Source: an uncultured Bacteriovorax sp. (GTDB lineage Bacteria; Bdellovibrionota; Bacteriovoracia; Bacteriovoracales; Bacteriovoracaceae). Taken from it: DNA of 64,000 nt. The stretch covers positions 62,001 through 126,000 of the forward strand of contig CAMLMH010000007.1 of the NCBI GenBank assembly GCA_946481315.1. The letters are read 5' to 3'. Positions 1 through 8,505 of the stretch are shown here, in pieces. Within the stretch, counting starts at the first letter, position 1; each line of letters begins with the position of its first letter. The notes beneath the pieces are model-generated. The model had not been told where the DNA came from. It was given only the letters and a program-made list of their open reading frames with translations, and made no database searches. Both the position numbers and the translations under genes were made by a program.

Positions 1-507
1 ACTCACAGTTCGAAAGAAGCTCTTTCTCATTTCTGGCTCTACCCAAAGATTTACTGCACTTTTCGGGACGAACTAGAGCAGAAGATGATTGAAGCGAACC
101 TGTTACAAAAAACAGTTAAATCTTCTTGTGCTGCAGTCGCAGATCGTGCCGAAAATGATTTGCGTCTTTCAATGCAGAAATTAACTTTGCCTGTCATTTT
201 GACTCACGATGCACTCTTGCCCTTATTAAATGCATTGAAAACAGCAAAAGTTACTGTCATCGCAATAAAAGGATCGGGACATCATGAAGAAACATCATCA
301 AGCTCAGTTAAGAAGCTCTACGATGTTCTGAAGTATCCCAAGGCCATCTGGATTGAAGAATCCGGTATACACATTCCTGCCAATATTTTAAATCGTAAAA
401 GACAGGGAGATGTTGTCATTAAAATAGATACGGCCAAAGATACCGGCAATGGTCCGTTCTCTACTCTTTTACAACTAAGTAGTGAACTGTCAAAGAATCA
501 AAAATGA
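1..507 (+). CDS. Metal ABC transporter substrate-binding protein (ZnuA-like), 5' partial
   Basis: The frame is open from the first base, so only the C-terminal part (about 168 residues) is present. An early HFWLYPK segment resembles the H-WLDP stretch of cluster A-1 (ZnuA/TroA) periplasmic metal-binding proteins, and the end has the family's helix after a GNGPFS turn. The protein would bind zinc or manganese in the periplasm and hand it to the permease. The stop overlaps the znuC start (ATGA), so the three genes form one operon. The metal cannot be told from this fragment; zinc is favoured by the histidine-rich tail of the ATPase. The first ATG at 85 is internal and not the real start. Confidence 0.75.
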   Translation, partial: THSSKEALSHFWLYPKIYCTFRDELEQKMIEANLLQKTVKSSCAAVADRAENDLRLSMQKLTLPVILTHDALLPLLNALKTAKVTVIAIKGSGHHEETSSSSVKKLYDVLKYPKAIWIEESGIHIPANILNRKRQGDVVIKIDTAKDTGNGPFSTLLQLSSELSKNQK

Positions 508-1340
508 GTACAATTCTTAAGGCCGATAAAATCTCTTTTTCTTTCACTGCAAACCAGATTATTTTGCAAGATATTTCTTTTTCATTAAACAGGGGCGAGA
601 GCCTGGGGGTTCTTGGACCTAATGGCGGGGGAAAATCGACCTTGATGAAAATTATCGCTGGACTGCTAAAACCAGATTCAGGACATCTCTATTTCGATGA
701 AAAGGAAATCAGTTCTTATCCGTCCTATCCCTACCATTTATTTTCCTATGTACCGCAAAACAGTGAACTCAATACAACTTTGCCGGTGAAAGTAGATGAA
801 TATATGGAATTTACATTTTCATTACACCGTAAGAATAAGGAATTGAATCTGCCTGCAGATACAATCGACAGATTACTTGACCTGGTAGGAATTGCTCACA
901 AGAAAAAATCCTTACTTTCAGAACTCTCCGGCGGAGAAAAACAGCGCGTCCTTATCGCCCGGGCACTGATTAACAGACCCAAAATACTTTTGCTGGACGA
1001 ACCGACCAAGGGGCTCGACAGTAATGGTCAGGATCAGTTGTTAGGTTTGCTGGAAAAAATAAAAGCGCAGGATCAGACTGCGATCGTCATTGTCGACCAC
1101 AACATTAATCAGATCATTAAAAATTGTAACAAAATCCTCTGTCTGAATCGAAATCAGCACTGGCATGATCACCGCGATTTTTTAACCAAGAATATTCTGG
1201 AAAATGTTTATCACTGTGAGTTTGAACATCTGCTCATTCATGAACATGAAGGTACGCATGCGCATAACCATGAATTTTGCCAGCATGATCATGATCCCAA
1301 AACTAAAGCACCTACTCATCCATTTCTGAGGAGAAGATAA
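504..1340 (+). CDS. znuC: Zinc/metal ABC transporter ATP-binding protein
   Basis: A complete ABC ATPase of 278 residues that powers metal import. Visible motifs are Walker A GPNGGGKST (38-46), signature LSGGEKQR (141-148), Walker B ILLLDEP (161-167) and the switch histidine H199. The last 35 or so residues are histidine-rich (HEHEGTHAHNH and HDHD around 246-264), an extension beyond the nucleotide-binding domain that could bind zinc. The start overlaps the preceding stop by 4 bp and the permease begins directly after its stop. Family assignment is firm; zinc rather than manganese is inferred. Confidence 0.9.
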   Translation: MSTILKADKISFSFTANQIILQDISFSLNRGESLGVLGPNGGGKSTLMKIIAGLLKPDSGHLYFDEKEISSYPSYPYHLFSYVPQNSELNTTLPVKVDEYMEFTFSLHRKNKELNLPADTIDRLLDLVGIAHKKKSLLSELSGGEKQRVLIARALINRPKILLLDEPTKGLDSNGQDQLLGLLEKIKAQDQTAIVIVDHNINQIIKNCNKILCLNRNQHWHDHRDFLTKNILENVYHCEFEHLLIHEHEGTHAHNHEFCQHDHDPKTKAPTHPFLRRR

Positions 1341-2186
1341 ATGAGCATCATTCAATCTATCCAGGAATTTGGTCAGTACGATTTTTTGCTCTATGCTTTG
1401 TTGGGAACTATTTTTCTCTCACTGACCTGCGGATTGATTTCGCCGCTGATTATTGCCCGCAGAAACGCTTTTATGGGAGCGGCCATTTCTCATTCCACTC
1501 TTCTGGGACTTGCCATTTCACTCAGCCTTTTTTCTGTCAGCGAATCATTACCCGTTTTTTTGTCGACACTGACAATCACATTAGTCCTCACCTTGTTTCT
1601 GGCCCGGTCAACGCTCAGGCATAAGATGCCAAACGATACGCTGATTGGTATTTTTTATACCAGTACAATGGCCATGGGGATCATCATTCATTCTCTCTTT
1701 GCTAAAGACAAAGGAGATTTGCTTAGTTTTTTGTTCGGGAATATTTTACTTTTAACCAAGGAAGACCTTTGTCTGTCTCTGGTATTATTGATTCTCACTG
1801 CTTTACTGATTCTTATTCCTTTAAAGCGCTGGCTGTTTCTTACTTTTGATGAAGAGAGTGCTGTGACCAGCGGAATTAAAGTATCCCTTTATCATTACAC
1901 TTTTTTTATTCTTCTGGCCTTCTTAATTGTGAGCAGTATTAAACTGGCGGGTACCATTCTGGTGGAAACACTTCTTCTAGTTCCTGGCTTTTTTGCTCTG
2001 TCATTTGCCCGTAACAGCCGACAAACTTTTATTCTCAGCGTGGTTTTTTCACTGCTTTTTGCTGTTCTGGGTATCATTCTGGCCAATGCTTTCGGTCTGC
2101 CATCCGGGGCCACCCTGGCGGTGGTACTCTTTAGTGCTCTTGTTCTATCGCTTTTGGCAAAAAAAGCTTATAATTTAATTAAATAA
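1341..2186 (+). CDS. znuB: Zinc/metal ABC transporter permease
   Basis: An ABC-3 family inner-membrane permease of 281 residues with about eight hydrophobic segments, pairing with the ATPase just upstream. The RRNAFMGAAISHS segment (about 40-52) and the KLAGTILVETLLLVPG stretch near 200-216 are typical of ZnuB/MntB-type permeases. The ATG follows the znuC stop with no spacer (TAAATG), indicating translational coupling. No transcription terminator is obvious after it, and the thioesterase gene starts 21 bp downstream. Confidence 0.88.
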   Translation: MSIIQSIQEFGQYDFLLYALLGTIFLSLTCGLISPLIIARRNAFMGAAISHSTLLGLAISLSLFSVSESLPVFLSTLTITLVLTLFLARSTLRHKMPNDTLIGIFYTSTMAMGIIIHSLFAKDKGDLLSFLFGNILLLTKEDLCLSLVLLILTALLILIPLKRWLFLTFDEESAVTSGIKVSLYHYTFFILLAFLIVSSIKLAGTILVETLLLVPGFFALSFARNSRQTFILSVVFSLLFAVLGIILANAFGLPSGATLAVVLFSALVLSLLAKKAYNLIK

Positions 2187-2207
2187 TCTCCTTTTTTTGA
2201 GGCTTCC

Positions 2208-2687
2208 ATGAAAAATCAAAATGAGTCCAAAACGGTCGCCGAAAGTGCTGTTGAAATGCGCTATCTGGTAATGCCAAACCACACCAATCCGCAAAATTCT
2301 ATTTTCGGAGGAATCGTCATGTCGTGGATCGATATGGCCGCGGCCATGGTAGCTGAACGACATAGCGAACGACCGGTTGTTACCGTGCATGTTGATGACA
2401 TAAGCTTTAAAGCACCTATTAAAATCGGAGATCATGTTCTCATTAAGGCCAGCTTAAATTATGTCGGGAAATCTTCTATGCTCATTGGGGTAAAGGTACT
2501 TGCAGAAAATCCTTTCACCGGAATTACCCGGCACACGACGACAGCTTACCTCGCTTTTGTCGCCCTCGATGATATCGGACGTCCTATCCAGGTGCGCGGT
2601 CTGATTCCGGAAAGCGATGAAGAAAAACGTCGCTTTGAAGCAGGTAAAAAACGCATTGAAGAAATGAAGATAAAAAATAAAAAATAA
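2208..2687 (+). CDS. Acyl-CoA thioesterase, hotdog fold (YciA/BACH-like)
   Basis: A single hotdog-domain protein of 159 residues that should hydrolyse acyl-CoA to free acid and CoA in the cytoplasm. The N-terminal NHTNPQNSIFGGIVMSWID segment corresponds to the family's conserved N-x-x-G-x-x-FGG-x-x-(ML)-x-W-(IM)-D block with the active-site Asn/Asp, and the HTTTAYLAFVALD strand closes the fold. A GAGG ribosome-binding site sits 5 bp before the ATG. The charged C-terminal tail (EKRRFEAGKKRIEEMK) is common in this family. Substrate chain length is not predictable. Confidence 0.85.
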   Translation: MKNQNESKTVAESAVEMRYLVMPNHTNPQNSIFGGIVMSWIDMAAAMVAERHSERPVVTVHVDDISFKAPIKIGDHVLIKASLNYVGKSSMLIGVKVLAENPFTGITRHTTTAYLAFVALDDIGRPIQVRGLIPESDEEKRRFEAGKKRIEEMKIKNKK

Positions 2688-2702
2688 TTTTGAGTCGTGA
2701 TC

Positions 2703-3434
2703 ATGAAAGCTATTTCTCTATTATTTTGTTTCATTTTGAGCTTCCAGCTTCAGGCAGCGCTGGAGTATTCAAAAATTGATCACGACGGATGCCCGGAAAA
2801 CGCTTATTGTCAAAAAGAAACGGGAACAGTCCGCAAGCAATGGCTGGAAGATCTGGAAAAATTCTCTAAAGGAAAATTGTCTGAGGAAAAATTCAACAGT
2901 CTTATTCAAAAAGGCAACGGTATGCCCATTTCCGGTTGGGCACAGGAGGAAGCCAGTATCACTCCCAAAATTCTGATGTGGGATTCTCCCTGTCAGCAAC
3001 ACCGTAAAGATGCGACTAAATTTTATATCAGTGAAGTCTTTAGAAAAAATCTGGATGCACAGGAGCTAAAGGCTCATCCCAATCTTTATTTTGCCAAAGC
3101 AATTGGTATAAGTGCAGACAAAAAAATTTTCACAATCACAATTCCTCGTGGAGATGCTCCTTTTTTTATTAAAAATAACCAATTCTACTTTCTTCGTGAA
3201 GAAGAAGGAAAATTTTATGGTCTGATGATAAATAAGAACGGAAATTTGAAAGTGACGAAGGTTGAAACCATCACCGAAGCTCCCAAAGAAGGTGTCTGTT
3301 TTAAGGAACAGATCGATTATTTTTTAAGAGAGTCACCTGCTCCCAATTTTTATCAGGGATATTACTGCAAAGATATCTGGGATAAAGATGAAAAGAAATA
3401 CAAGACCATGCTTTTTGGATGGAGTTGTAATTGA
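2703..3434 (+). CDS. Secreted protein of unknown function
   Basis: Not recognised. The protein (243 residues from the ATG) begins with a signal peptide (KAISLLFCFILSFQLQAA) followed by a soluble region with scattered cysteines (CPENAYC, SPCQQH, GVCF, YYCK, WSCN), suggesting disulfides in the periplasm or outside the cell. A GTG two codons upstream would also be in frame, but a GAG motif 8 bp before the ATG supports the ATG. The stop overlaps the TTG start of the next gene, so the two are translationally coupled. Confidence 0.65.
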   Translation: MKAISLLFCFILSFQLQAALEYSKIDHDGCPENAYCQKETGTVRKQWLEDLEKFSKGKLSEEKFNSLIQKGNGMPISGWAQEEASITPKILMWDSPCQQHRKDATKFYISEVFRKNLDAQELKAHPNLYFAKAIGISADKKIFTITIPRGDAPFFIKNNQFYFLREEEGKFYGLMINKNGNLKVTKVETITEAPKEGVCFKEQIDYFLRESPAPNFYQGYYCKDIWDKDEKKYKTMLFGWSCN

Positions 3435-4390
3435 AACTTTGTCTTTTCAATGTTGAAAATCTGTTTTTACTCAGCAATTTAAATAAAGAAGGCTATAAAA
3501 AACCCCAGGATAAAATAGACTGGATCGGCCGGACATTGCGTGAGATTGATGCTGATATTATCATGCTGTGTGAAGTAGGCGGGCTGCAGAGTCTGGATCT
3601 CTTCAATCATCGTCAGCTGCACAATAATTATTATACGGCCCTTTTGCCCGGCAACTCTGATCGTGGAATAGAAATGGGTTATCTCATCCATAAGCGTTTT
3701 CCTTATTCTCATCAACTGATTTCCCATAAAGAAAAAGTCCTTGATTTCAATTATCCTCACGAACTTAAGGCCCATCAGGAAGAAGTAAGAAAGCTAAGTT
3801 TATTTCCCGATCAGTTGCCGGCCAGAGGATTGCGACTGCATCGCTTATCCCGAGATATCTCGGAATTACGGCTAATCCGCGATCAGAAAATTAAACTCAT
3901 CATTTTTCTGGTGCATCTCAAGTCAAAGATGGACAAAGAGGGAATTGATTTCAACAGTACTTTGCGCCGGGAAGCCGAATGTAAAACGGTTGTTAGAACT
4001 TACAATGAGCGCAAGCTGGAGTTTCCTGATATCCCAATTATTGTCGCAGGTGATTTTAACGGAATGGCCCAACGAAATTCATGTGAATCCGAATTCAGGA
4101 GCTTATACTCCGAGACCGACCTGGAAGATATGCTGGAGGTCATCGGTGAACTTCCTGAGCGACGCCACACCTATTTTCATTTTAACCGCGAACAGGTACG
4201 CGAACCCAGTCAGCTGGATTATATTATGCTTCCCCGCGAGCTCCACACTCAGGTTCTAAAAGAAGAATCAGGCATTTACCTCTACCGCGATCCTCATGGA
4301 GTGATTCTTCCCTACCCACAGGATTCTTTCCAGCGATATGCTCTGCCATCTGACCATTACCCTCTCGTTTTGACCCTGGAAAATTTCTAA
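3431..4390 (+). CDS. Endonuclease/exonuclease/phosphatase (EEP) family hydrolase
   Basis: A 319-residue member of the EEP superfamily of Mg2+-dependent phosphodiesterases and phosphatases. Visible blocks are LFNVENLF at the start (metal-binding Asn), DIIMLCEVGG (catalytic Glu), a later VAGDFNG (Asp/Asn pair), LDYIML and the terminal SDHYPLVL (catalytic Asp-His). No signal peptide is present. The start is TTG, supported by GGAG 6 bp upstream and the 4-bp overlap with the previous stop. The substrate (DNA, phosphoinositide, other) cannot be read from sequence. Confidence 0.82.
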   Translation: MKLCLFNVENLFLLSNLNKEGYKKPQDKIDWIGRTLREIDADIIMLCEVGGLQSLDLFNHRQLHNNYYTALLPGNSDRGIEMGYLIHKRFPYSHQLISHKEKVLDFNYPHELKAHQEEVRKLSLFPDQLPARGLRLHRLSRDISELRLIRDQKIKLIIFLVHLKSKMDKEGIDFNSTLRREAECKTVVRTYNERKLEFPDIPIIVAGDFNGMAQRNSCESEFRSLYSETDLEDMLEVIGELPERRHTYFHFNREQVREPSQLDYIMLPRELHTQVLKEESGIYLYRDPHGVILPYPQDSFQRYALPSDHYPLVLTLENF

Positions 4391-4397
4391 TATCCAT

Positions 4398-4426
4398 TTG
4401 TTAAACCTTCATTTCTACGTTACATT
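4398..4426 (+). promoter_or_regulatory. Candidate sigma70-type promoter for speA
   Basis: TTGTTA, a 17-bp spacer and TACATT match the vegetative consensus at 4 of 6 bases each. It would give a leader of roughly 70 nt before speA. The leader ends in a short palindrome (TCCTCGAGGA) that overlaps the ribosome-binding site. Not tested. Confidence 0.4.
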
Positions 4427-4505
4427 TTGGCCTCATATCGACAATTTTTAGAGAGCACAACTGGAGCTTTGCGAGAAGTTATTTTGGGACTCTCCTCGAG
4501 GAAAA

Positions 4506-6434
4506 ATGATGGAAAAATTGGGACCACAGGCCTGGACAAAAGAAGAAGCTGATGATGTTTATCACATCTCTCGTTGGGGTGATGGTTATTTTGATATCAA
4601 TGATCAGGGACATCTCTGTGTTCTTCCGAGTCGGGATGAAAACGGACCACGCATCGATATTTCTGAAGTTTTAGAAGAAATGAAAGCGCAGAATATTCCA
4701 TTGCCCATCGTTGTGCGCTTCCACGACATTCTTCGCTCTCACGTCAAAGTGATTAACGAAACGTTTCGTGATGTCATCAAAGAAGCTGGTTATAACGGTC
4801 AATACACTGGTGTTTATCCGATTAAAGTTAATCAGATGCGCGAAGTTGTTGAAGAAATTGTTGATGCCGGAACTCCCTACGATTTCGGATTAGAGGCAGG
4901 GTCTAAACCAGAACTTCTTTCCGTTCTTGCTTATAACGATAATTTAAATGCCCTGACTGTTCTCAATGGCTACAAAGATGAAGATTATCTTCGTCTTGCT
5001 CTTCTTGGTAATAAACTAGGAAGAAAATGTATTGTTGTTATTGAAAAGTTTTCAGAACTTCACAAAATTTTGAAACTCGCCCGTGAGATGAACGTTGAGC
5101 CGATGATTGGTCTTCGCGCAAAGATGGCCATTAAAGGTTCAGGTAAATGGTCTGACTCTGGCGGAGAAAAAGCGAAGTTTGGTCTAACCATTGCTGAAAT
5201 GCTTACGTGTGTGCAGATTCTTAAAGAAGAAAACTATATCAACTCGCTAAAACTTTTTCACTTCCACATTGGTTCACAAGTAACGGACATCCGTACGGTG
5301 AAGGAAGTGATTCGTGAGGGTGGACGTATTTTTGCCAAGCTTGCTCAATTGGGGGCTCCGCTTGAGTACTTCGATTGTGGCGGTGGTCTGGGTGTCGATT
5401 ATGATGGTTCGCAATCAACATCTGATTCTTCGATGAACTACAAACTTCACGATTACGCTTCAGATATTGTTTATATCTTAAAAGAAATTTGTGATGCTGA
5501 GAAAGTTCCTCATCCAAATATCGTGACTGAATCAGGACGAGCTATTACCGCTCGTCACTCATGTGTCATTACGAATGTTATTGATAAAATCGAGACTTCA
5601 TTTACTGACTACAACACTGACAAACAATCAGATGAACATCTTCTGGTAAAAAACATCAGAGAACTTCTTGAATCACTCAATGAAGAAAACGCTCCAGAGT
5701 CATACAACGATGCTCTGGATATCAAACGTGAATGTCAGAATGCTTTCCGTCTGGGAATTCTGAAACTTGAAGAAAGAGCGGTTATTGAAACACTTTTCTG
5801 GAAAGTCACAAAAAAGATTTCTTCTCTTCTTCCTTCAATGGAATTTATTCCGGAAAACCTTTATGACATCGATCAGGGAATTGCTCCACAGTATCTGTGC
5901 AACTTCTCTATTTTCCAATCAGCACCGGATATGTGGGCCATCGGACAACTTCTTCCAATCGTTCCCATTACTCGCTTAAATGAGAAGCCTACAGTTAACG
6001 GAACGCTGGTAGATATTACTTGCGATTCTGACGGCAAAATCAACAAATTTATCGATATCGATGATGTTAAAACATTACTTCCGCTCCATGAACTTCGTCC
6101 AAACGAAGAATATCATATTGGTCTCTTCCTGACCGGAGCTTATCAGGACGTTATGGGCGATCTTCACAATATGTTCGGCCGTTTAAATGAAGTTCACGTT
6201 TTCTGTGATGATGAAGATCCAACTGATTTTTATATTGAAGAAGTTATTAAGGGATCAAGTGCTGAAAACGTTCTCTCAGCAATGCAGTACAATCCTGAAG
6301 CGATGGCCTATACCATGAAGAAAAATATTGATCGTCAGATCGCTGGCGGGAAAATCAATCCACGTGAAGGTGTTCGTCTCGTAGACTTCTATGAATCGTG
6401 CTTAAAATCATACACATACTTAAAACAGCAGTAA
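4506..6434 (+). CDS. speA: Biosynthetic arginine decarboxylase
   Basis: Full-length SpeA (642 residues), a PLP-dependent fold-III decarboxylase that converts arginine to agmatine, the first step of polyamine synthesis from arginine. The PLP lysine is K107 in YPIKVNQ; FHFHIGSQ, DCGGGLGVDYDGS and the C-terminal CDSDGKI segment are characteristic. Two ATGs in tandem (4506 and 4509) follow a GAGG motif; the second has the better spacing (about 7 bp). The downstream DHS-like gene starts after a 21-bp gap with its own AGAGGA site, so the two probably form one polyamine operon. Confidence 0.95.
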   Translation: MMEKLGPQAWTKEEADDVYHISRWGDGYFDINDQGHLCVLPSRDENGPRIDISEVLEEMKAQNIPLPIVVRFHDILRSHVKVINETFRDVIKEAGYNGQYTGVYPIKVNQMREVVEEIVDAGTPYDFGLEAGSKPELLSVLAYNDNLNALTVLNGYKDEDYLRLALLGNKLGRKCIVVIEKFSELHKILKLAREMNVEPMIGLRAKMAIKGSGKWSDSGGEKAKFGLTIAEMLTCVQILKEENYINSLKLFHFHIGSQVTDIRTVKEVIREGGRIFAKLAQLGAPLEYFDCGGGLGVDYDGSQSTSDSSMNYKLHDYASDIVYILKEICDAEKVPHPNIVTESGRAITARHSCVITNVIDKIETSFTDYNTDKQSDEHLLVKNIRELLESLNEENAPESYNDALDIKRECQNAFRLGILKLEERAVIETLFWKVTKKISSLLPSMEFIPENLYDIDQGIAPQYLCNFSIFQSAPDMWAIGQLLPIVPITRLNEKPTVNGTLVDITCDSDGKINKFIDIDDVKTLLPLHELRPNEEYHIGLFLTGAYQDVMGDLHNMFGRLNEVHVFCDDEDPTDFYIEEVIKGSSAENVLSAMQYNPEAMAYTMKKNIDRQIAGGKINPREGVRLVDFYESCLKSYTYLKQQ

Positions 6435-6455
6435 GAAGAAAAAGAGGAAATAATT

Positions 6456-7430
6456 ATGAAAAAAGGACCTATCTCTGAATTCATGCTTCGCCACTATAAA
6501 CATTTTAATTCGGCTGCACTGGTTGATGCTGCTAAAGGCTGGGAGACTCACCTGACTTCAGGTGGAAAAATGTTCGTGACCCTTGCGGGTGCAATGTCCA
6601 CAGCAGAACTTGGTAAATCGCTTGCTGAGATGATCAGGCAAGACAAAATTCACGGTATTTCCTGTACAGGAGCAAACCTGGAAGAAGATATCTATAATCT
6701 GGTAGCACACAACCACTACCACCGTATTCCGGACTGGCGAGCGCTGACAGCTGCAGAAGAAATGAAACTACTGGAAAAAGGTCTCAATAGAGTGACAGAC
6801 ACTTGTATTCCGGAAGACGAGGCCATGAGGAAGATTGAAGGCCTTCTCAATAAAGAATGGCAGCGGGCCGACAGTGCAGGTGAAAGTCATCCGCCGCATT
6901 TTTATTTCTGGCAATTGTTAAAGAATCCGGAATTTAAGAAAGAATATCAAATAGATCCGAAAGATTCCTGGATGATCGCAGCTATGGAAAAGAATATTCC
7001 AATTTTTACTCCCGGCTGGGAAGATTCCACTAACGGAAACATGTACGCCGCTGCAGTTATAGACGGCAGAATAAAAAATGTTCATACAGTAAACTCTGGT
7101 ATTCAAACGATGATCCGTCTGGCGGAATGGTATACCGAGATTTCTGCTAATCACTCCATTGGATTTTTCCAGATCGGTGGTGGTATTGCCGGTGACTTCC
7201 CGATCTGTGTGGTCCCAATGCTGGAGCAGGATCTTGAGCGTAACACTCCACTTTGGGGTTATTTCTGTCAAATTTCTGATTCAACAACTTCGTATGGATC
7301 TTACTCTGGTGCAGTCCCTAACGAAAAAATCACCTGGGGAAAGCTTGACGGAAACACTCCGAAATATATTATTGAATCAGACGCGACTATTGTTGCGCCT
7401 TTAGTTTTTGCTTATGTGCTTAACTGGTAA
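6456..7430 (+). CDS. Deoxyhypusine synthase family protein (polyamine-related)
   Basis: A 324-residue bacterial homologue of deoxyhypusine synthase, the NAD-dependent enzyme that in archaea and eukaryotes moves the aminobutyl group of spermidine to eIF5A. The catalytic lysine is kept (K296 in ITWGK) as is the nearby glutamate (E290). However, the His of the GGGVVKHHI segment is absent (here GGGIAGDFP, 241-249) and the Asp of GSDSGA is Tyr (GSYSGA, Y283). Bacteria lack eIF5A, so a small-molecule acceptor such as putrescine or agmatine is more likely; co-transcription with speA supports a polyamine role. The exact reaction is unknown from sequence. Confidence 0.82.
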   Translation: MKKGPISEFMLRHYKHFNSAALVDAAKGWETHLTSGGKMFVTLAGAMSTAELGKSLAEMIRQDKIHGISCTGANLEEDIYNLVAHNHYHRIPDWRALTAAEEMKLLEKGLNRVTDTCIPEDEAMRKIEGLLNKEWQRADSAGESHPPHFYFWQLLKNPEFKKEYQIDPKDSWMIAAMEKNIPIFTPGWEDSTNGNMYAAAVIDGRIKNVHTVNSGIQTMIRLAEWYTEISANHSIGFFQIGGGIAGDFPICVVPMLEQDLERNTPLWGYFCQISDSTTSYGSYSGAVPNEKITWGKLDGNTPKYIIESDATIVAPLVFAYVLNW

Positions 7431-7450
7431 AGAATCTGGCCATTCATTAT

Positions 7451-7481
7451 AAAAAAAGGCCGGATTTCCCGGCCTTTTTTA
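7451..7481 (+). terminator. Rho-independent terminator of the speA operon
   Basis: AAAAAGGCCGG and CCCGGCCTTTTTT arms around an ATTT loop, followed by a T run, 20 bp after the DHS-like gene. Confidence 0.85.
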
Positions 7482-7540
7482 TTCCTGTCTCGTCGAAATT
7501 TTATTCAATTATTCAATACAACTGACCGATGAGTAGACAT

Positions 7541-7568
7541 GCTCTGCCTCCAAACTTTAGGCATGAGC
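7541..7568 (+). promoter_or_regulatory. Small stem-loop in leader of the lipoprotein gene
   Basis: GCTCTGCCT and AGGCATGAGC can pair with a single-base bulge around a 9-nt loop, ending a few bases before the ribosome-binding site. It could affect translation, but it is short. Confidence 0.25.
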
Positions 7569-7580
7569 GATGGAGAATTC

Positions 7581-8501
7581 ATGAAAGGTCTCAACATTAC
7601 TCTCTCTATCCTCTCTCTTTCTTTTATTGCCGCTTGTGCCGGGCCTGAATCATATGAAGCCAAAATGAATCGTTACACTCCAAAAACACTGACAAAAAAT
7701 CAGGTTCCGGAAATCAAGAGTAATGGTTTTACTTTTAGTGGAAAGGGCAATCGTGCTCCTGCAAGTGTAGTAGTGAAAAAAGATGAAACTGCTGATCCAA
7801 CATTGGAAGTAAATTATACAAATAAAAAATTATACTTCCTGACTCTGCTTGGTCAGTACGAAGGAATGAAAAAATATTCAGCTCAGTTCGATGCTCCGGC
7901 CATCAATATCTGTCCTCATTTTCATACCAGCCTCCTTCAGCACAAAGATGCAAAAGCGACTACATTTAGTGCAACAGTTAAGACATTTAACAATAAGAAA
8001 TTTACTTATGATAAGGCCCGTTTAAAAGATGAACAATATGTGGCACGCCACCCGGAACTACTGCTTCCACTATCTCAAAATGAAACAACTCCTCGGGTTG
8101 TGGATATCATGCGCAGTGAAGCCGAATTAACCGAGATAAAAATGAATGATTTTGTTCATCGTGCTCTGGACATTCATCTCTCAAAAACCTACACCGAGAT
8201 AAGAGAATTATGTGAATACGGTGTAAGTGATAATTACTATATTTATGAGAATCTGATCACGCATATAAAATCTTCTGATTTCAAAGCAGTCGACAGTAAT
8301 CTCAATACTCTTTTAAAAACAACCGTCTTTTCAAATATCGCTCTGGTTACTTCCCTGGAAAAAAACGTTCCGGCCCCGGCGAGATCAATAGCCTCAATTA
8401 AAGAAACTGGGACATCTTCAACTTACGCCAATGAAATGATGGCCAGACTCAATGTGGAATGGGCGAAAGAATACTTTGAAGATATTAAAACGTCTCGCTA
8501 A
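7581..8501 (+). CDS. Lipoprotein of unknown function
   Basis: Not recognised. From the ATG at 7581 the protein has 306 residues, starting with a lipoprotein signal peptide (hydrophobic LNITLSILSLSFIAAC with Cys20-21 region as lipid site, IAAC/A). The remainder is soluble and mixed alpha/beta with no familiar motif. A longer reading from 7539 would bury the signal peptide; GGAGA 4 bp before the chosen ATG supports it. A bulged stem-loop (7541-7568) lies in the short leader. The gene is monocistronic, ending 4 bp from the convergent bamB stop. Confidence 0.65.
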   Translation: MKGLNITLSILSLSFIAACAGPESYEAKMNRYTPKTLTKNQVPEIKSNGFTFSGKGNRAPASVVVKKDETADPTLEVNYTNKKLYFLTLLGQYEGMKKYSAQFDAPAINICPHFHTSLLQHKDAKATTFSATVKTFNNKKFTYDKARLKDEQYVARHPELLLPLSQNETTPRVVDIMRSEAELTEIKMNDFVHRALDIHLSKTYTEIRELCEYGVSDNYYIYENLITHIKSSDFKAVDSNLNTLLKTTVFSNIALVTSLEKNVPAPARSIASIKETGTSSTYANEMMARLNVEWAKEYFEDIKTSR

Positions 8502-8505
8502 GATC

